64,000 bases of DNA from Rhodanobacter sp. C05 (GCF_002001165.1 NZ_MUNQ01000005.1:186001-250000); one strand, 5' to 3'. Positions 1 through 9,088 are shown, counted from the stretch's first letter. Notes: a model not told the origin generated them from the sequence alone. A program made the numbers and translations.

Positions 1-2820
1 GATGTACATGGCCCGGCCGTACACGTTGTAGTTGGACGTGTTGTACGGCGTGCTCGAGGTGCCCGGGTAGCTGTGATCCATCGGAGGCATCTTGTTGAAC
101 ACGTTGTTCACCAGGAACGACAGGCCCAGATTCTTGATCGGGTTGTAGGTCACGCTGGCGTTGTACAGGGTCCACGCCGGCAGCTTGCCGGTGCCCGGGT
201 TCTCGTAACTATCGTAGAAGGTGGCGAGATAGTTGGGCGTACGACCGTAACGGTTGCCGTACAACGTGGCACTCCACTGGTTCAGGCTCCAGGTCAGCGA
301 CGCATTCACCTTGGTCTTGAAGTCGGTGCTGTAATACGGGTGACGCAGCAAGTCGATGGTCGGATCGGTCGGATAGTCCTGCTGCGTATGCTTCAGCACA
401 TCGCTGTAGGACGCGTGGAACGACAAGCGACCCATGGCACCAATCTCCTGCACGTAGCTGAAGTCAGCCGTGATGGCATTGACCTGCTCGTTGGACACGT
501 TGACCTTCGGTGTATAGATCTCAAGGATGTTGCCCAGATAGGTCGAACTGGTCGGCGTGCCGCGGACGATCTGGGCGTAGGCCGCTTCACAGGTTCCGGA
601 GGTCGGGCTGATCGTACCGATATTGCACAGGTACTCCGTGTTGGTCAGCTCGTTCGCGCTTTGGGCATTGACCTCGTTGTTGATGTCCCAGTGGAGGTAA
701 TCCACGCTGACCGACATCTTCGACATCGGCGCCCACACGAACCCGTAGCTCCACACCTTCGCGGTAATCGGCTTCAGGTCGGGGGTGCCCGTCTGCTGGC
801 CGAAGAACTGCACATCACCGTACTTGGCTGGGCAATCGGCGACATTCGCACCGACGTAAGGACCACCCTGGCTTGCGGGAATACGGGCACAGTTGGAGTA
901 GTCGGTCACGAAGCTGTAGTAGCCGCTCGGCCCCTGGAATTCATCAGCCAGGGTCGGCACCTTGAACGCACTGCCGTAGCGACCACGCAACAGCAGGGAA
1001 TCGAAGGGACGATACTCGAGACCCAGGTTGTAGGTACCGTGGCCGATGTCCTTGCCGAGAACCTTGTAACCATCGTAACGACCGGATACATCCAGGGTCA
1101 GCTGGCTCAACAACGGGATCTTCAGCTCCGTCGTGGCCGCGTAGCGGGAACGGTGGCCTGCACCTTGTACATCGGTGGTACCCCAAATGTCGCCATTCAG
1201 CAGACGCGGATCGGGCGTGTAGGACCAGCCCTGGTTGCCGCCTTCCAGCACCACGGCGATACCTGCATCGCCCGCCGGCATCGAGAACAGCGAAGCATTG
1301 GTCAGCTGACCGCGCAGCATGTTGTCCCAGGTCTTGGCGCGGGTGTCCGTATAACCGGTAAAACTGTCGAAATCCGACTTCGACATCGGCTGGTAGAACG
1401 CCGCATAGTTCGGTGCGAAAGCGGCGTAGGCGCCGTAATAGGGATCCAGGCCAAGTTGCGGCCCCAGTACATGCGAACGGAAATAGGCATCGATCGCACC
1501 ATCGAAGCGCTGGAAGTCATGCGCCAGCAGCTTGTCGTCCGAATGCGTGAAGCCGATGTCGTAGTCCCAGTTCGACTGGCCGAACGTACCCTTGCCACCC
1601 AGGGACAGCATGTACGAATTTTCGGTCTGCTTGTTCATGATATGCCGGTAACCGCCGACATCTTCCGGGGAGAACGCACGCTGCAGGTTGACGAAGTCGT
1701 CCAGGTTGGGATCGTAAATGTAGCCGTAATCGACCGATGTGCCCCACCAGGTGTAGCTGGAGCCCACCGCGTACTTCTGCTCTTCGTAGTTGTACAGCAG
1801 GTCGCCGTACAGCTGCAGGTTGTCGCTGACGTCGAATGTAGTGTGGGTGTAGAGGTTGACCGACTTGTCGTCGTTGGTGACCGTCTTGTAGCCAGGCGTG
1901 TAGAAAGAACCACAGTAGTCACCGGAATTGTTGCGGTGCTGCTTGGCCTCGGTACCACCGAACTGGCCGGCGACATTGGCGCAGTTGGCCGGATCCAGAA
2001 AGTAGTACGAGTTCGTGCTCTTGGTACCGCTGTTGACCAGGTAATCGCGCGAAGCCACTGGCGCACCGGTGCCTTGCGTGAAGTACTGCTTGGTCAGGTC
2101 CCGGTCGAAGCCCCAGATCGGCTGGGTCTTCTCGAACTGCAAGCCCACCAGGGCGTTGAATTTGCCGGCGCTGAAACTGTCGGCCAGGCTGATGCGACGA
2201 TCCGCACCGCCGCCGTCCTTGTGCCAGCCGTAACGCACGTCGATCGTCGGGGCATCGATGTGCTTCTTCAGCACGATGTTGATCACGCCGGCGATGGCGT
2301 CGGAACCATACAGCGAGGACTGACCGCCCGGCAGGATGTCGATGTGGTCGACCATGTCCATCGGGATGCCGCTGAGGTTGTTGAACGCATCGCCGCCGTT
2401 GTACAGAGCGGGGAAGTTGCCCATCGGGCGACCGTCGATCAGGTACTTCACGAAACCGACCGGCAGGCCGAACATGCTGAGTGTCTGCGCGCCCTGGGTG
2501 AACGACGCCGATGTTTGCGCGCCCTGCACGCTGCCGGTGGCGAACGACGACTGCTGCAGCGCCTCGGCCACCGTGGTGAAGCCACGGACCTTCATGTCCT
2601 GCGCGGTGATCGTGATGATCGGCGTGGCCGTCTCGATCTGCGTCTGCGGAATCAGCGAACCGGTCACCGTGACCGCTTCGAGCTTCTTGGCCTTGGAGCT
2701 GTCCGGCGCCTGATCGGTGCTCTGCTGGGACGTATCCGTCTGGGCAGACTGCGCATAGGCAGAGGTATAGCCAAGCGCCAGGGCCGCCACGATGGCCATC
2801 GTAATTTTCGACTTGATCAT
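1..2820 (-). CDS. TonB-dependent outer-membrane receptor (C-terminus cut by window edge)
   Basis: Outer-membrane gated channel that takes up a large substrate using TonB energy; the substrate cannot be read from sequence. The 940 visible residues begin with a signal peptide ending in AYAQ, then a Gln/Ser/Thr-rich spacer and a TonB-box-like LEAVTVTGS near residue 50. A plug domain follows (about residues 60-180, with YLIDGRPMG, GGQSSLYGSDAIAGVINI), then a long aromatic-rich beta-barrel. The last visible residues (YNVYGRAMYI) resemble the final barrel strand, so only a few residues should be missing. The ATG is preceded by a GAGGGGAG-type ribosome site. The promoter region carries an inverted repeat and the leader a strong hairpin, both listed separately. 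A long open frame on the other strand is a compositional shadow. Confidence 0.95.
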   Translation of the reverse strand, partial: MIKSKITMAIVAALALGYTSAYAQSAQTDTSQQSTDQAPDSSKAKKLEAVTVTGSLIPQTQIETATPIITITAQDMKVRGFTTVAEALQQSSFATGSVQGAQTSASFTQGAQTLSMFGLPVGFVKYLIDGRPMGNFPALYNGGDAFNNLSGIPMDMVDHIDILPGGQSSLYGSDAIAGVINIVLKKHIDAPTIDVRYGWHKDGGGADRRISLADSFSAGKFNALVGLQFEKTQPIWGFDRDLTKQYFTQGTGAPVASRDYLVNSGTKSTNSYYFLDPANCANVAGQFGGTEAKQHRNNSGDYCGSFYTPGYKTVTNDDKSVNLYTHTTFDVSDNLQLYGDLLYNYEEQKYAVGSSYTWWGTSVDYGYIYDPNLDDFVNLQRAFSPEDVGGYRHIMNKQTENSYMLSLGGKGTFGQSNWDYDIGFTHSDDKLLAHDFQRFDGAIDAYFRSHVLGPQLGLDPYYGAYAAFAPNYAAFYQPMSKSDFDSFTGYTDTRAKTWDNMLRGQLTNASLFSMPAGDAGIAVVLEGGNQGWSYTPDPRLLNGDIWGTTDVQGAGHRSRYAATTELKIPLLSQLTLDVSGRYDGYKVLGKDIGHGTYNLGLEYRPFDSLLLRGRYGSAFKVPTLADEFQGPSGYYSFVTDYSNCARIPASQGGPYVGANVADCPAKYGDVQFFGQQTGTPDLKPITAKVWSYGFVWAPMSKMSVSVDYLHWDINNEVNAQSANELTNTEYLCNIGTISPTSGTCEAAYAQIVRGTPTSSTYLGNILEIYTPKVNVSNEQVNAITADFSYVQEIGAMGRLSFHASYSDVLKHTQQDYPTDPTIDLLRHPYYSTDFKTKVNASLTWSLNQWSATLYGNRYGRTPNYLATFYDSYENPGTGKLPAWTLYNASVTYNPIKNLGLSFLVNNVFNKMPPMDHSYPGTSSTPYNTSNYNVYGRAMYI

Positions 2821-2863
2821 TTCTGCAAGAACTCCCCTCAGAGTTTTTTCAACAAGTAGGTGA

Positions 2864-2885
2864 ACCTGTCCGTGAGCGGACAGGT
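2864..2885 (-). promoter_or_regulatory. Hairpin in the leader of the TonB-dependent receptor gene
   Basis: Perfect 9-bp inverted repeat (arm ACCTGTCCG) around a 4-base loop, 44 bases upstream of the receptor ATG. No T-run follows on either strand, so it is not an obvious terminator. It may be an mRNA leader structure or a protein-binding palindrome. Confidence 0.4.
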
Positions 2886-2957
2886 GATCGGCACGAATCG
2901 GCATCCGGGATGCGAAAACCAGCATTTCCGTGCCGGTCGGTCGATTCACGACTTGTT

Positions 2958-2989
2958 AAGTTCTAGCACGTGATCGAAAGAACTTGCAA
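2958..2989 (-). promoter_or_regulatory. Putative receptor promoter overlapped by an inverted repeat
   Basis: On the minus strand TTGCAA (2984-2989) and TAGAAC (2960-2965) are 18 bases apart and could be -35/-10 boxes for the receptor gene. A 7-bp inverted repeat, AAGTTCT (2958-2964) with AGAACTT (2979-2985), covers both boxes, as an operator would. The function is inferred from position only. Confidence 0.35.
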
Positions 2990-3067
2990 CAATTTCTTCA
3001 CGCATGCGCAAAATCATGCATCACATGATCTTGCGTGCCGCGATTGAAATCGGTGGGCGAGCGGCGC

Positions 3068-4099
3068 TCAGATGAGCTTTTCCGCTTCCAGTTCGCTCTT
3101 CAGATAGGCGTAGTAGATCGGCGCGGCGATCACGCCTGGCAGGCCGAAGGCGGCCTCCATCAGCAGCATCGCGATCAGCAGCTCCCATGCACGGGCGTGG
3201 ATCTGGGTGCCGACGATGCGGGCATTGAGGAAATACTCCAGCTTGTGGATCACGATCAGGAAGCCGAGCGCGGCGACGCCGACCCCGAGCGACACCGACA
3301 ACGCGGCGATCGTGATGGCCGCGTTGGAAAGCAGGTTGCCGACCACAGGCAACAGGCCGACGACAAAGGTCAACACCACCAGGGTCTTGGCGAGTGGCAC
3401 ATGGACGCCCAGCAGCGGCAACGCGCCAAGCAGGAAAATCGCGGTGCACAGGGTATTGATCAGCGAGATCTTGATCTGTGCGAACACGATGTTGTGGAAC
3501 GCCTCGGCCAGGTGCTGGCAACGCAATCCAAGCGCCGTGGCCAGCGGGCCGACCTGATGCGCTGGACGCGCACGGCTAAGCGCGATGATCGCTCCTAGTA
3601 CCAGGCCGATGAGGATATGCACGAACAGCCGCACCGCACCCTTGCCTGCCAGTTGCAGGGTCTCTGCATGCTTGCGGGCCAGTTCGACCGTGCCCACGCG
3701 CAGATCCTCGACACTGTCCGGCAGGTGATCGACCAGCATCGCCGGCAATTGCTGACGGGCCTTTTCCACCAGCGGCATCAGTTGCTGCTGCCAGAGCAAT
3801 TCGGGATTGCCGATCTCACTGCGGAAGAAGCTGATGGCGCCGAGAATCAACAGGATCAGCAAACCCACCACGATCGCCCCCAGCGCGGCCACCACCAGCA
3901 CCCGTGCGCGATCGCCGGAGATGCGTTTGCCCAGCAGCGGCGTCATCGCCTGCACCAGTTCATAGACCAGCAGCCCGGCCAGCAGGGCCGACAGCAGGTG
4001 CAGCCCGAGGACTGACAGCAGCGCCACCGCCGACAACAAGTAGCTGGCATAACGGAGTGCCGATGAAGGCTCGCGCGATACAGGCGAAGGAGAGTTCAT
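3068..4099 (-). CDS. AI-2E family transporter (PerM/YdiK-like permease)
   Basis: Inner-membrane permease of the AI-2E/UPF0118 family, 343 residues. Two N-terminal membrane spans (about residues 20-55) are followed by a span near 70-90, an amphipathic central segment (90-150) and a C-terminal bundle of spans with the family-typical run FVVGLLPVVGNLLSN and EAAFGLPGVIAAPIYYAYLK. Members export small molecules or, in some bacteria, exchange ions, so the substrate here is open. The ATG at 4099 is preferred because GGTGG lies about 11 bases upstream; an in-frame GTG exists 12 bases earlier. The gene is alone, with a 247-bp gap to the receptor gene on the same strand that includes an imperfect hairpin near 3008-3036. 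Confidence 0.9.
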   Translation of the reverse strand: MNSPSPVSREPSSALRYASYLLSAVALLSVLGLHLLSALLAGLLVYELVQAMTPLLGKRISGDRARVLVVAALGAIVVGLLILLILGAISFFRSEIGNPELLWQQQLMPLVEKARQQLPAMLVDHLPDSVEDLRVGTVELARKHAETLQLAGKGAVRLFVHILIGLVLGAIIALSRARPAHQVGPLATALGLRCQHLAEAFHNIVFAQIKISLINTLCTAIFLLGALPLLGVHVPLAKTLVVLTFVVGLLPVVGNLLSNAAITIAALSVSLGVGVAALGFLIVIHKLEYFLNARIVGTQIHARAWELLIAMLLMEAAFGLPGVIAAPIYYAYLKSELEAEKLI

Positions 4100-4238
4100 G
4101 CAGGTCGCCACCGTGAGAATGTCGGAACGGCCAGTCTGTCAGCAGCCCGCAATGACTGCCAACCCCGCGCAGTCAGCCTTGACATGTGCCTGTCGTAAAC
4201 TCCGTCCATCGTGAAGATCTTCATCAAAGGACTCCCGC

Positions 4239-5135
4239 ATGTCTGTTCGTCTACCTCTGGTCTTGGCCATGCTCGGCCTGCTCGCCGGTTGTGCCACCGC
4301 GCCATCGCATCCTGCGGCCACGACGGCCGAGCCACCAGCTTCATCGGCGGCCGTTGTTCATGTCGCCGCCAATGACAACCTGAATGCAGTGGCCTGGAGC
4401 CAGACCGCCATCGAGCATGACCTGATCTATCTGCAGACTTACCGTGATGCCCAGTCGAGCCTGCTGGCTGCGCTGCATGACAAGCAATGGGATGCCCTGG
4501 GCAAGGCCGATCGCACCACACCGCTCAAGGGCCTGAAGCCCGCAGTGATTCTCGACATTGACGAAACCGTGCTGGACAACTCGCCGTATCAGGCACGCCT
4601 GGTGAAAAGCGGCGGCGAGTTCAATGAAGCCGACTGGGCTGCATGGTGCAAGGAAGAGCGCGCACGCGCGCTGCCTGGCGTGGTCGAATTCACCCAGTTC
4701 GCCGCCCGGCATGGCATCGCCGTGATCTACATCTCCAACCGCGCCAAGGATCTGGATGACGCCACTTTGGCCAATCTGCGCAAGGCAGGCTTGCCCGTGA
4801 CCGGACCACAGTCCTTTCTCGGCCTTGGCACCGTACTCGACGGTTGCGAGCAGGTCGGCAGCGAAAAAGGCTGCCGCCGCCAGCTGGTTGCCCGGCATTA
4901 CCGTGTGCTGATGCAGTTCGGTGACCAGATCGGCGATTTTGTCGACGTCATCGGCAATACCGATGCCGGTCGCCGCAAGGCAGTCGCCGACTATCTGCCA
5001 TGGGTTGGCGCGCGCTGGTTTGTGTTGCCGAATCCTACCTACGGATCCTGGGAGCCGGCGCTGTTCAACAACGACTGGAGTGCCCCCCTGGAACAACGGC
5101 GGCAGCAGAAGATCGACGCATTGCGATATCAATGA
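4239..5135 (+). CDS. HAD-family acid phosphatase lipoprotein, e(P4)-like
   Basis: Class C (HAD subfamily IIIB) acid phosphatase/5'-nucleotidase related to Haemophilus lipoprotein e(P4), 298 residues. A lipoprotein signal ends LLAGC with Cys18 as the lipidation site. The HAD motif I DIDET covers residues 106-110, with Asp106 the nucleophile and Asp108 the acid/base. Motif II is the Ser in VIYISNRAKD, and the late acidic motif sits in FGDQIGDFVD. The protein would dephosphorylate nucleotides or other phosphomonoesters at the cell surface. An AAAGGA ribosome site precedes the ATG. The gene is single and is followed by an AT-rich stretch holding the promoter of a separate candidate small RNA. Confidence 0.93.
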   Translation: MSVRLPLVLAMLGLLAGCATAPSHPAATTAEPPASSAAVVHVAANDNLNAVAWSQTAIEHDLIYLQTYRDAQSSLLAALHDKQWDALGKADRTTPLKGLKPAVILDIDETVLDNSPYQARLVKSGGEFNEADWAAWCKEERARALPGVVEFTQFAARHGIAVIYISNRAKDLDDATLANLRKAGLPVTGPQSFLGLGTVLDGCEQVGSEKGCRRQLVARHYRVLMQFGDQIGDFVDVIGNTDAGRRKAVADYLPWVGARWFVLPNPTYGSWEPALFNNDWSAPLEQRRQQKIDALRYQ

Positions 5136-5183
5136 TTAAGCAATTTAATCAAAATCAGTCAGTTACAACAATTTACAAAAGTA

Positions 5184-5212
5184 TTGCCTTAACTTTAACG
5201 GACAAGTAATAT
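5184..5212 (+). promoter_or_regulatory. Sigma-70-type promoter of a candidate small RNA
   Basis: TTGCCT (5184-5189) and TAATAT (5207-5212) are separated by exactly 17 bases, inside a short AT-rich patch that stands out from the GC-rich surroundings. A start near 5219 would be expected. No open frame starts behind it before the terminator at 5282-5317. Confidence 0.6.
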
Positions 5213-5218
5213 TTACCC

Positions 5219-5317
5219 GCCAACCCTGCTGACCAAAGCTTTTGCAGGCAAGGCCATTTCCCTTCCGGCTCTGCCGGATTTCCCCGTGAGGCCGCGCGCC
5301 CGCGGGGTTTTCTTTTT
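5219..5317 (+). ncRNA. Candidate small non-coding RNA, about 100 nt
   Basis: Bounded by a near-consensus promoter and an intrinsic terminator, with no plausible coding sequence between. Three hairpins can be drawn: CCTGC/GCAGG (5225-5229 with 5244-5248), TCCGGC/GCCGGA (5264-5269 with 5273-5278) and the terminator stem CCCCG/CGGGG followed by TTTTCTTTTT. The linkers between the hairpins are C-rich. A roughly 100-nt, three-hairpin layout with C-rich single strands recalls the Xanthomonas sRNA sX13, but no homology could be tested. It could alternatively be a leader that terminates before the lipoprotein gene at 5452. Confidence 0.5.
5282..5317 (+). terminator. Intrinsic terminator of the candidate small RNA
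   Basis: GC-rich stem CCCCG (5282-5286) with CGGGG (5303-5307), a GC-rich inner part that can also pair, then TTTTCTTTTT. This is the clearest rho-independent terminator on the plus strand in this window. The 5318-5451 stretch behind it holds nothing recognisable before the lipoprotein start. Confidence 0.7.
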
Positions 5318-5451
5318 GCGGCGCAATATCTGGCGTCGTGAAATCCTGCGGTGCGACCCTTGTTCCCTGCTCCCGCGCCCCTTACCCTGCCCGCTCACCG
5401 CGCCTCTCCCGGCGCGTTCCAGTCATGCCGCCCTTCAACCGAGAGCCCTTC

Positions 5452-6390
5452 ATGCGCCTGCACACCCTTCGCCACGCCCTGCTGCCGTTGTTCGCGGCAC
5501 TGCTGCTGAGTGCCTGCCACGGCAAGGACGACGCCACCCAACCCGGCGGCAGCACACCGGAGGCGGCCGTGCAGGGTTCGATCGACCTGCTCAAGGCCAG
5601 CGACATCAACGGTCTGTTGAAACACGCTCTGCCACCGGCCGACTACGCCAACCTGCGCGCCGACTGGATCCGGCACCAGCAGGATCCGCAGGCAATCACC
5701 GCCGAGGATCGCGCCAAGTTCACCGAGACCATGCAGGAGCTCACCGGACCTGACGCCGAGAACAAGCTCTACGGCGAGCTGCAACCGAAGCTCACCATGC
5801 TGGAGCAGCAATACAAGGATCAGCTGCCCGTGCTGATCAGCGTCGGCGAAGCCTTTGTGAAGAACGGTGTCGCGCAGAACAAGAGCCTGACCGAGGCGCA
5901 GAAGGCGCAAACCAGCAGCGTGCTTGACGTGCTCGGGCCGTGGGCACAACAGACCCCATGGTTCGACCAGGCCAAGGCAAAGCAGGCCGTCGGTGTGGCA
6001 GTGACCACGGCGCGCAAGCTGGATCTGAAAACCCCCGATCAGCTGCACGCGATGGATTTCGACACCGCCATGGCGAAATACTCGACCGGCATCACCGGCA
6101 TCAAGCAGCTGCTGGCGATCTACGGTCTGTCGGTGGACGACACGCTGAACTCGGTCAAGCTCTCCCCGGTATCCAACACCAATGGCCATGCCGTGGTGAA
6201 GATCGACTACACCCTGCTCGGCAAGCCGCTGTCGAACGAATCGACCCTGGTGCAGCAGGACGGTCGCTGGTACAGCGAGGACATGCTGAACAATGTGCGC
6301 AAGTCGCATCAGCAACTGGGCGCACAGCCGCGGCCGGCCAGCAGTATCGGCGCACCGGCCGCCGCCGCCACCGTCGCAACGAAAGACTAA
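5452..6390 (+). CDS. Putative lipoprotein of unknown function
   Basis: 312-residue protein with a lipoprotein signal (LLLSAC, Cys22). I do not recognise the family. The mature part is mostly helical and polar. Its last 80 residues (VVKIDYTLLGKPLSNESTLV, then a Gly-Arg-Trp-Tyr segment) look like a small alpha+beta fold of the kind seen at the end of NTF2-like or DUF4878-type lipoproteins. The start was placed at the ATG that gives a proper signal peptide; the open frame extends further upstream without one. Its stop is 25 bases before plsB, so co-transcription is possible. Confidence 0.8.
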   Translation: MRLHTLRHALLPLFAALLLSACHGKDDATQPGGSTPEAAVQGSIDLLKASDINGLLKHALPPADYANLRADWIRHQQDPQAITAEDRAKFTETMQELTGPDAENKLYGELQPKLTMLEQQYKDQLPVLISVGEAFVKNGVAQNKSLTEAQKAQTSSVLDVLGPWAQQTPWFDQAKAKQAVGVAVTTARKLDLKTPDQLHAMDFDTAMAKYSTGITGIKQLLAIYGLSVDDTLNSVKLSPVSNTNGHAVVKIDYTLLGKPLSNESTLVQQDGRWYSEDMLNNVRKSHQQLGAQPRPASSIGAPAAAATVATKD

Positions 6391-6415
6391 ACAGTGCAAC
6401 CGTTAGAATAGACGG

Positions 6416-9088
6416 ATGCAGAACATCTACACCGCCGATTCCACCGTTCACCAGCGCGCGCCCTGGTGGTTCAACCTGGCCGGACAGCTGTTGCAGCCAT
6501 GGGTGCGCATCCGCCGTGACCCGGCGGAACCTGCGGCGCTGCTGCAGGCCGGTGTGCCGGTCTGCTACGTGATCGAGCGCGACGGCTTTTCCGACGCGCT
6601 GATCCTGCAGCGTGCCTGTCGCGAGGCAGGCCTGCCCAATCCGATGCAGCCGCTGGCCGGCACCCGCCGCAAACGCTCGGTGTTTGCGCTGGTGCGTCGC
6701 GATGGCTGGCTGTTCGGGCGCATCCGCAAGCGCGCACCGAACGAACCGCTGCGGCAGCTGGTGCACTCGCTGGAAGGCATGCCCGAGCACGACGTGCAGA
6801 TCGTGCCCGTATCGATTTATGTCGGGCGTGCGCCCAGTCGCGACAGCGGCTGGTTCCGTGTGCTGTTCTCGGAAAACTGGGTGATGGTCGGCCGCTTCCG
6901 CCGGCTGCTGGCGCTGCTGCTGAACGGACGCGACACCGTGGTGCACTTCTCCGCACCAGTATCGCTGCGCAGCGTGCTGGGCGAATCCGGCGAGATCGCG
7001 CCGGAACGCTTCGCGCGCAAGATCGCGCGGGTACTGCGTACCCACTTCCAGCGCATCCGTGCCGCGGTGATCGGGCCGGATCTGTCGCACCGGCGCACCG
7101 TGGTCGATGCGGTGCTGAATGCCGAGCCGGTGCGCGCAGCCATCGCGGCCAGCGCGGCCAAGGAAAAGATCAGCCACGCCAAGGCCTGGCGCAAGGCGAA
7201 CAAGCTGGTTCTGGAGATTGCTGCCGACTACTCGCATCCGGTGGTGCGTTCGGTATCGTTCCTGCTGTCGAACTTCTGGAACAAGCTGTACGACGGTATT
7301 GCCATGCATCACTTCGACAAGGCCCGCGCCGCCGCACCCGGCTACGAAGTGGTCTACGTACCGAGCCATCGCAGCCATGCCGATTACCTGCTGCTGAGCT
7401 ATCAGCTGCATGTATCCGGCGTGGTGGTGCCGCATATCGCCGCCGGCGTGAACCTCAACCTGCCGGTGATCGGACCGATCCTGCGCCGCGGCGGTGCGTT
7501 CTTCCTGCGTCGCAGCTTCAAGGGCAATGCGTTGTACCCGGTGGTGTTCAACGAATACCTGGCGCAGCTGATCGACCGCGGCGTGCCGATCGAATACTTC
7601 ATCGAAGGCGGTCGCTCACGCACCGGCCGCCTGCTCACCCCGCGCGCCGGCATGCTGGTCATGACGATCCGTGCATTCCTGCGCGCACCGCGCCGGCCAG
7701 TGCTGTTCCAGCCCGTCTACATCGGTTACGAAAAGCTGATGGAAGGCAAGTCGTATGCAGGCGAACTCAGCGGCCAGCCGAAGGAGAAGGAATCCCTGCT
7801 CGGCCTGCTGCGCGGACTGAAGGTACTGCGCCAGCGCTATGGCCACGTCGCGCTGAACTTCGGCGAGCCGATCGAGCTGAATCCGTTGCTGGACGCCGCC
7901 AGCGCCGACTGGCGCGCGGCCACTGCCGACCCGGATGCCAAGCCCGAATGGCTCAACAGCGTGGTCGACCGGCTGGCCGGGCAGATCCAGGTCAACATCA
8001 ACCGCGCCGCCGACGTCAATCCGATCAACCTGCTGGCACTGGCCCTGCTCGCCACGCCCAAGCACGCGATGGCCGAGAGAGATCTGCTCGCCCAGCTCGA
8101 ACTGAGCAAGACCCTGCTGGAGGAGCTGCCGTATTCCGATCGCATCACGCTGACCCCGATGAACCCGGCCGGGATCATCGCCTACGGCGAGCAGATGGGC
8201 TGGATCCGCCGCGTGCAGCACCCGCTCGGCGACGTGCTGGTTGCCGACGACGAACAGGCGGTGTTGCTCAGCTACTTCCGCAACAACGTGCTGCACCTCA
8301 CCGCGACCGCTGCGTGGGTCGCCTGCTGTTTCCTCAACAACCGCCGCATGTCGCGCGCCTCGGTGCTGCGGCTGGGCCGGATCATCTACCCGTTCATCCA
8401 GGGCGAGCTGTTCCTGCCGTGGGACGAGGATGGCTTCGGTGCGCAATTGCAGGCGACCATCGACTTCTTCGTGCGCCGCGGCCTGCTTGAATCCGCTGGC
8501 GACGGGCGCGTGCTGGAACGCGCACCCGGCCAGGACGACAGCGCGTTCCAGCTCAAGGTGATCGCGCGCAGCCTGATCCAGGCGTTCGAGCGCTACTACA
8601 TCACCATCGCCGCACTGGTCAAAAACGGCCCGCACACGATGACCGGCGCGGAGCTGGAGAACGCCTGCACGCTGACCGCACAGCGGCTGAGCCTGCTCAA
8701 CGAACTGTCGGCGCCGGAGTTCTTCGACAAGGCGCTGTTCCGCGGCTTCATCCAGAAGTTGCGCGAGCGCCGCGTGGTATGGACCGACGAAGCCGGCAAG
8801 CTCGACTACGACAGCGCGCTGGAGATCATGGTGCGCGATGCCAGGGTGATCCTGTCGCGTGAAGTGCGCCATTCGATCCTCAAGATCACTCCCGGCGGCG
8901 AGAAGGAGCCGGCGGCAACGAACGAGGTTGGCGTCACGATCGCCGGTTCGCGCGATACCGTCCAGCCTGCCGAGGACGCATCCGGCACAGAGCTGCATCA
9001 GCGACATGTCGACGCCGAACATCACCGGCATGCGCATGTCGATGCGGTGACGGCAGACGACGGCTCCGCCACCACACCGCGCGAGTAA
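6416..9088 (+). CDS. plsB: Glycerol-3-phosphate 1-O-acyltransferase PlsB
   Basis: Inner-membrane enzyme that moves an acyl chain to position 1 of glycerol-3-phosphate, the first step of phospholipid synthesis. It has 890 residues against about 807 in E. coli. The acyltransferase motifs are in order: HRSHAD (H318 to D323, the HX4D motif), GAFFLRRSF, EGGRSRTGR and the later proline motif QPVYIGYEK. The N-terminal 300 and C-terminal 300 residues match PlsB layout. The extra length is mainly a C-terminal tail of about 70 residues, polar and His-rich (HQRHVDAEHHRHAHVDA), not part of the catalytic core. The neighbouring lipoprotein gene upstream may share its transcript. A 13-bp hairpin lies directly behind the stop. 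Confidence 0.96.
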   Translation: MQNIYTADSTVHQRAPWWFNLAGQLLQPWVRIRRDPAEPAALLQAGVPVCYVIERDGFSDALILQRACREAGLPNPMQPLAGTRRKRSVFALVRRDGWLFGRIRKRAPNEPLRQLVHSLEGMPEHDVQIVPVSIYVGRAPSRDSGWFRVLFSENWVMVGRFRRLLALLLNGRDTVVHFSAPVSLRSVLGESGEIAPERFARKIARVLRTHFQRIRAAVIGPDLSHRRTVVDAVLNAEPVRAAIAASAAKEKISHAKAWRKANKLVLEIAADYSHPVVRSVSFLLSNFWNKLYDGIAMHHFDKARAAAPGYEVVYVPSHRSHADYLLLSYQLHVSGVVVPHIAAGVNLNLPVIGPILRRGGAFFLRRSFKGNALYPVVFNEYLAQLIDRGVPIEYFIEGGRSRTGRLLTPRAGMLVMTIRAFLRAPRRPVLFQPVYIGYEKLMEGKSYAGELSGQPKEKESLLGLLRGLKVLRQRYGHVALNFGEPIELNPLLDAASADWRAATADPDAKPEWLNSVVDRLAGQIQVNINRAADVNPINLLALALLATPKHAMAERDLLAQLELSKTLLEELPYSDRITLTPMNPAGIIAYGEQMGWIRRVQHPLGDVLVADDEQAVLLSYFRNNVLHLTATAAWVACCFLNNRRMSRASVLRLGRIIYPFIQGELFLPWDEDGFGAQLQATIDFFVRRGLLESAGDGRVLERAPGQDDSAFQLKVIARSLIQAFERYYITIAALVKNGPHTMTGAELENACTLTAQRLSLLNELSAPEFFDKALFRGFIQKLRERRVVWTDEAGKLDYDSALEIMVRDARVILSREVRHSILKITPGGEKEPAATNEVGVTIAGSRDTVQPAEDASGTELHQRHVDAEHHRHAHVDAVTADDGSATTPRE

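Noticed and set aside
73-2859. 928-codon open frame on the plus strand
   Set aside because: It runs antisense to the TonB-dependent receptor. Its translation is Arg/His/Gln/Val-rich with no domain, while the opposite strand gives a complete plug and barrel. Long antisense frames are expected at this GC content.
3008-3036. Imperfect hairpin behind the AI-2E permease gene
   Set aside because: Arms pair over about 11 bases with one mismatch but no T-run follows on the minus strand, so it was not listed as a terminator.
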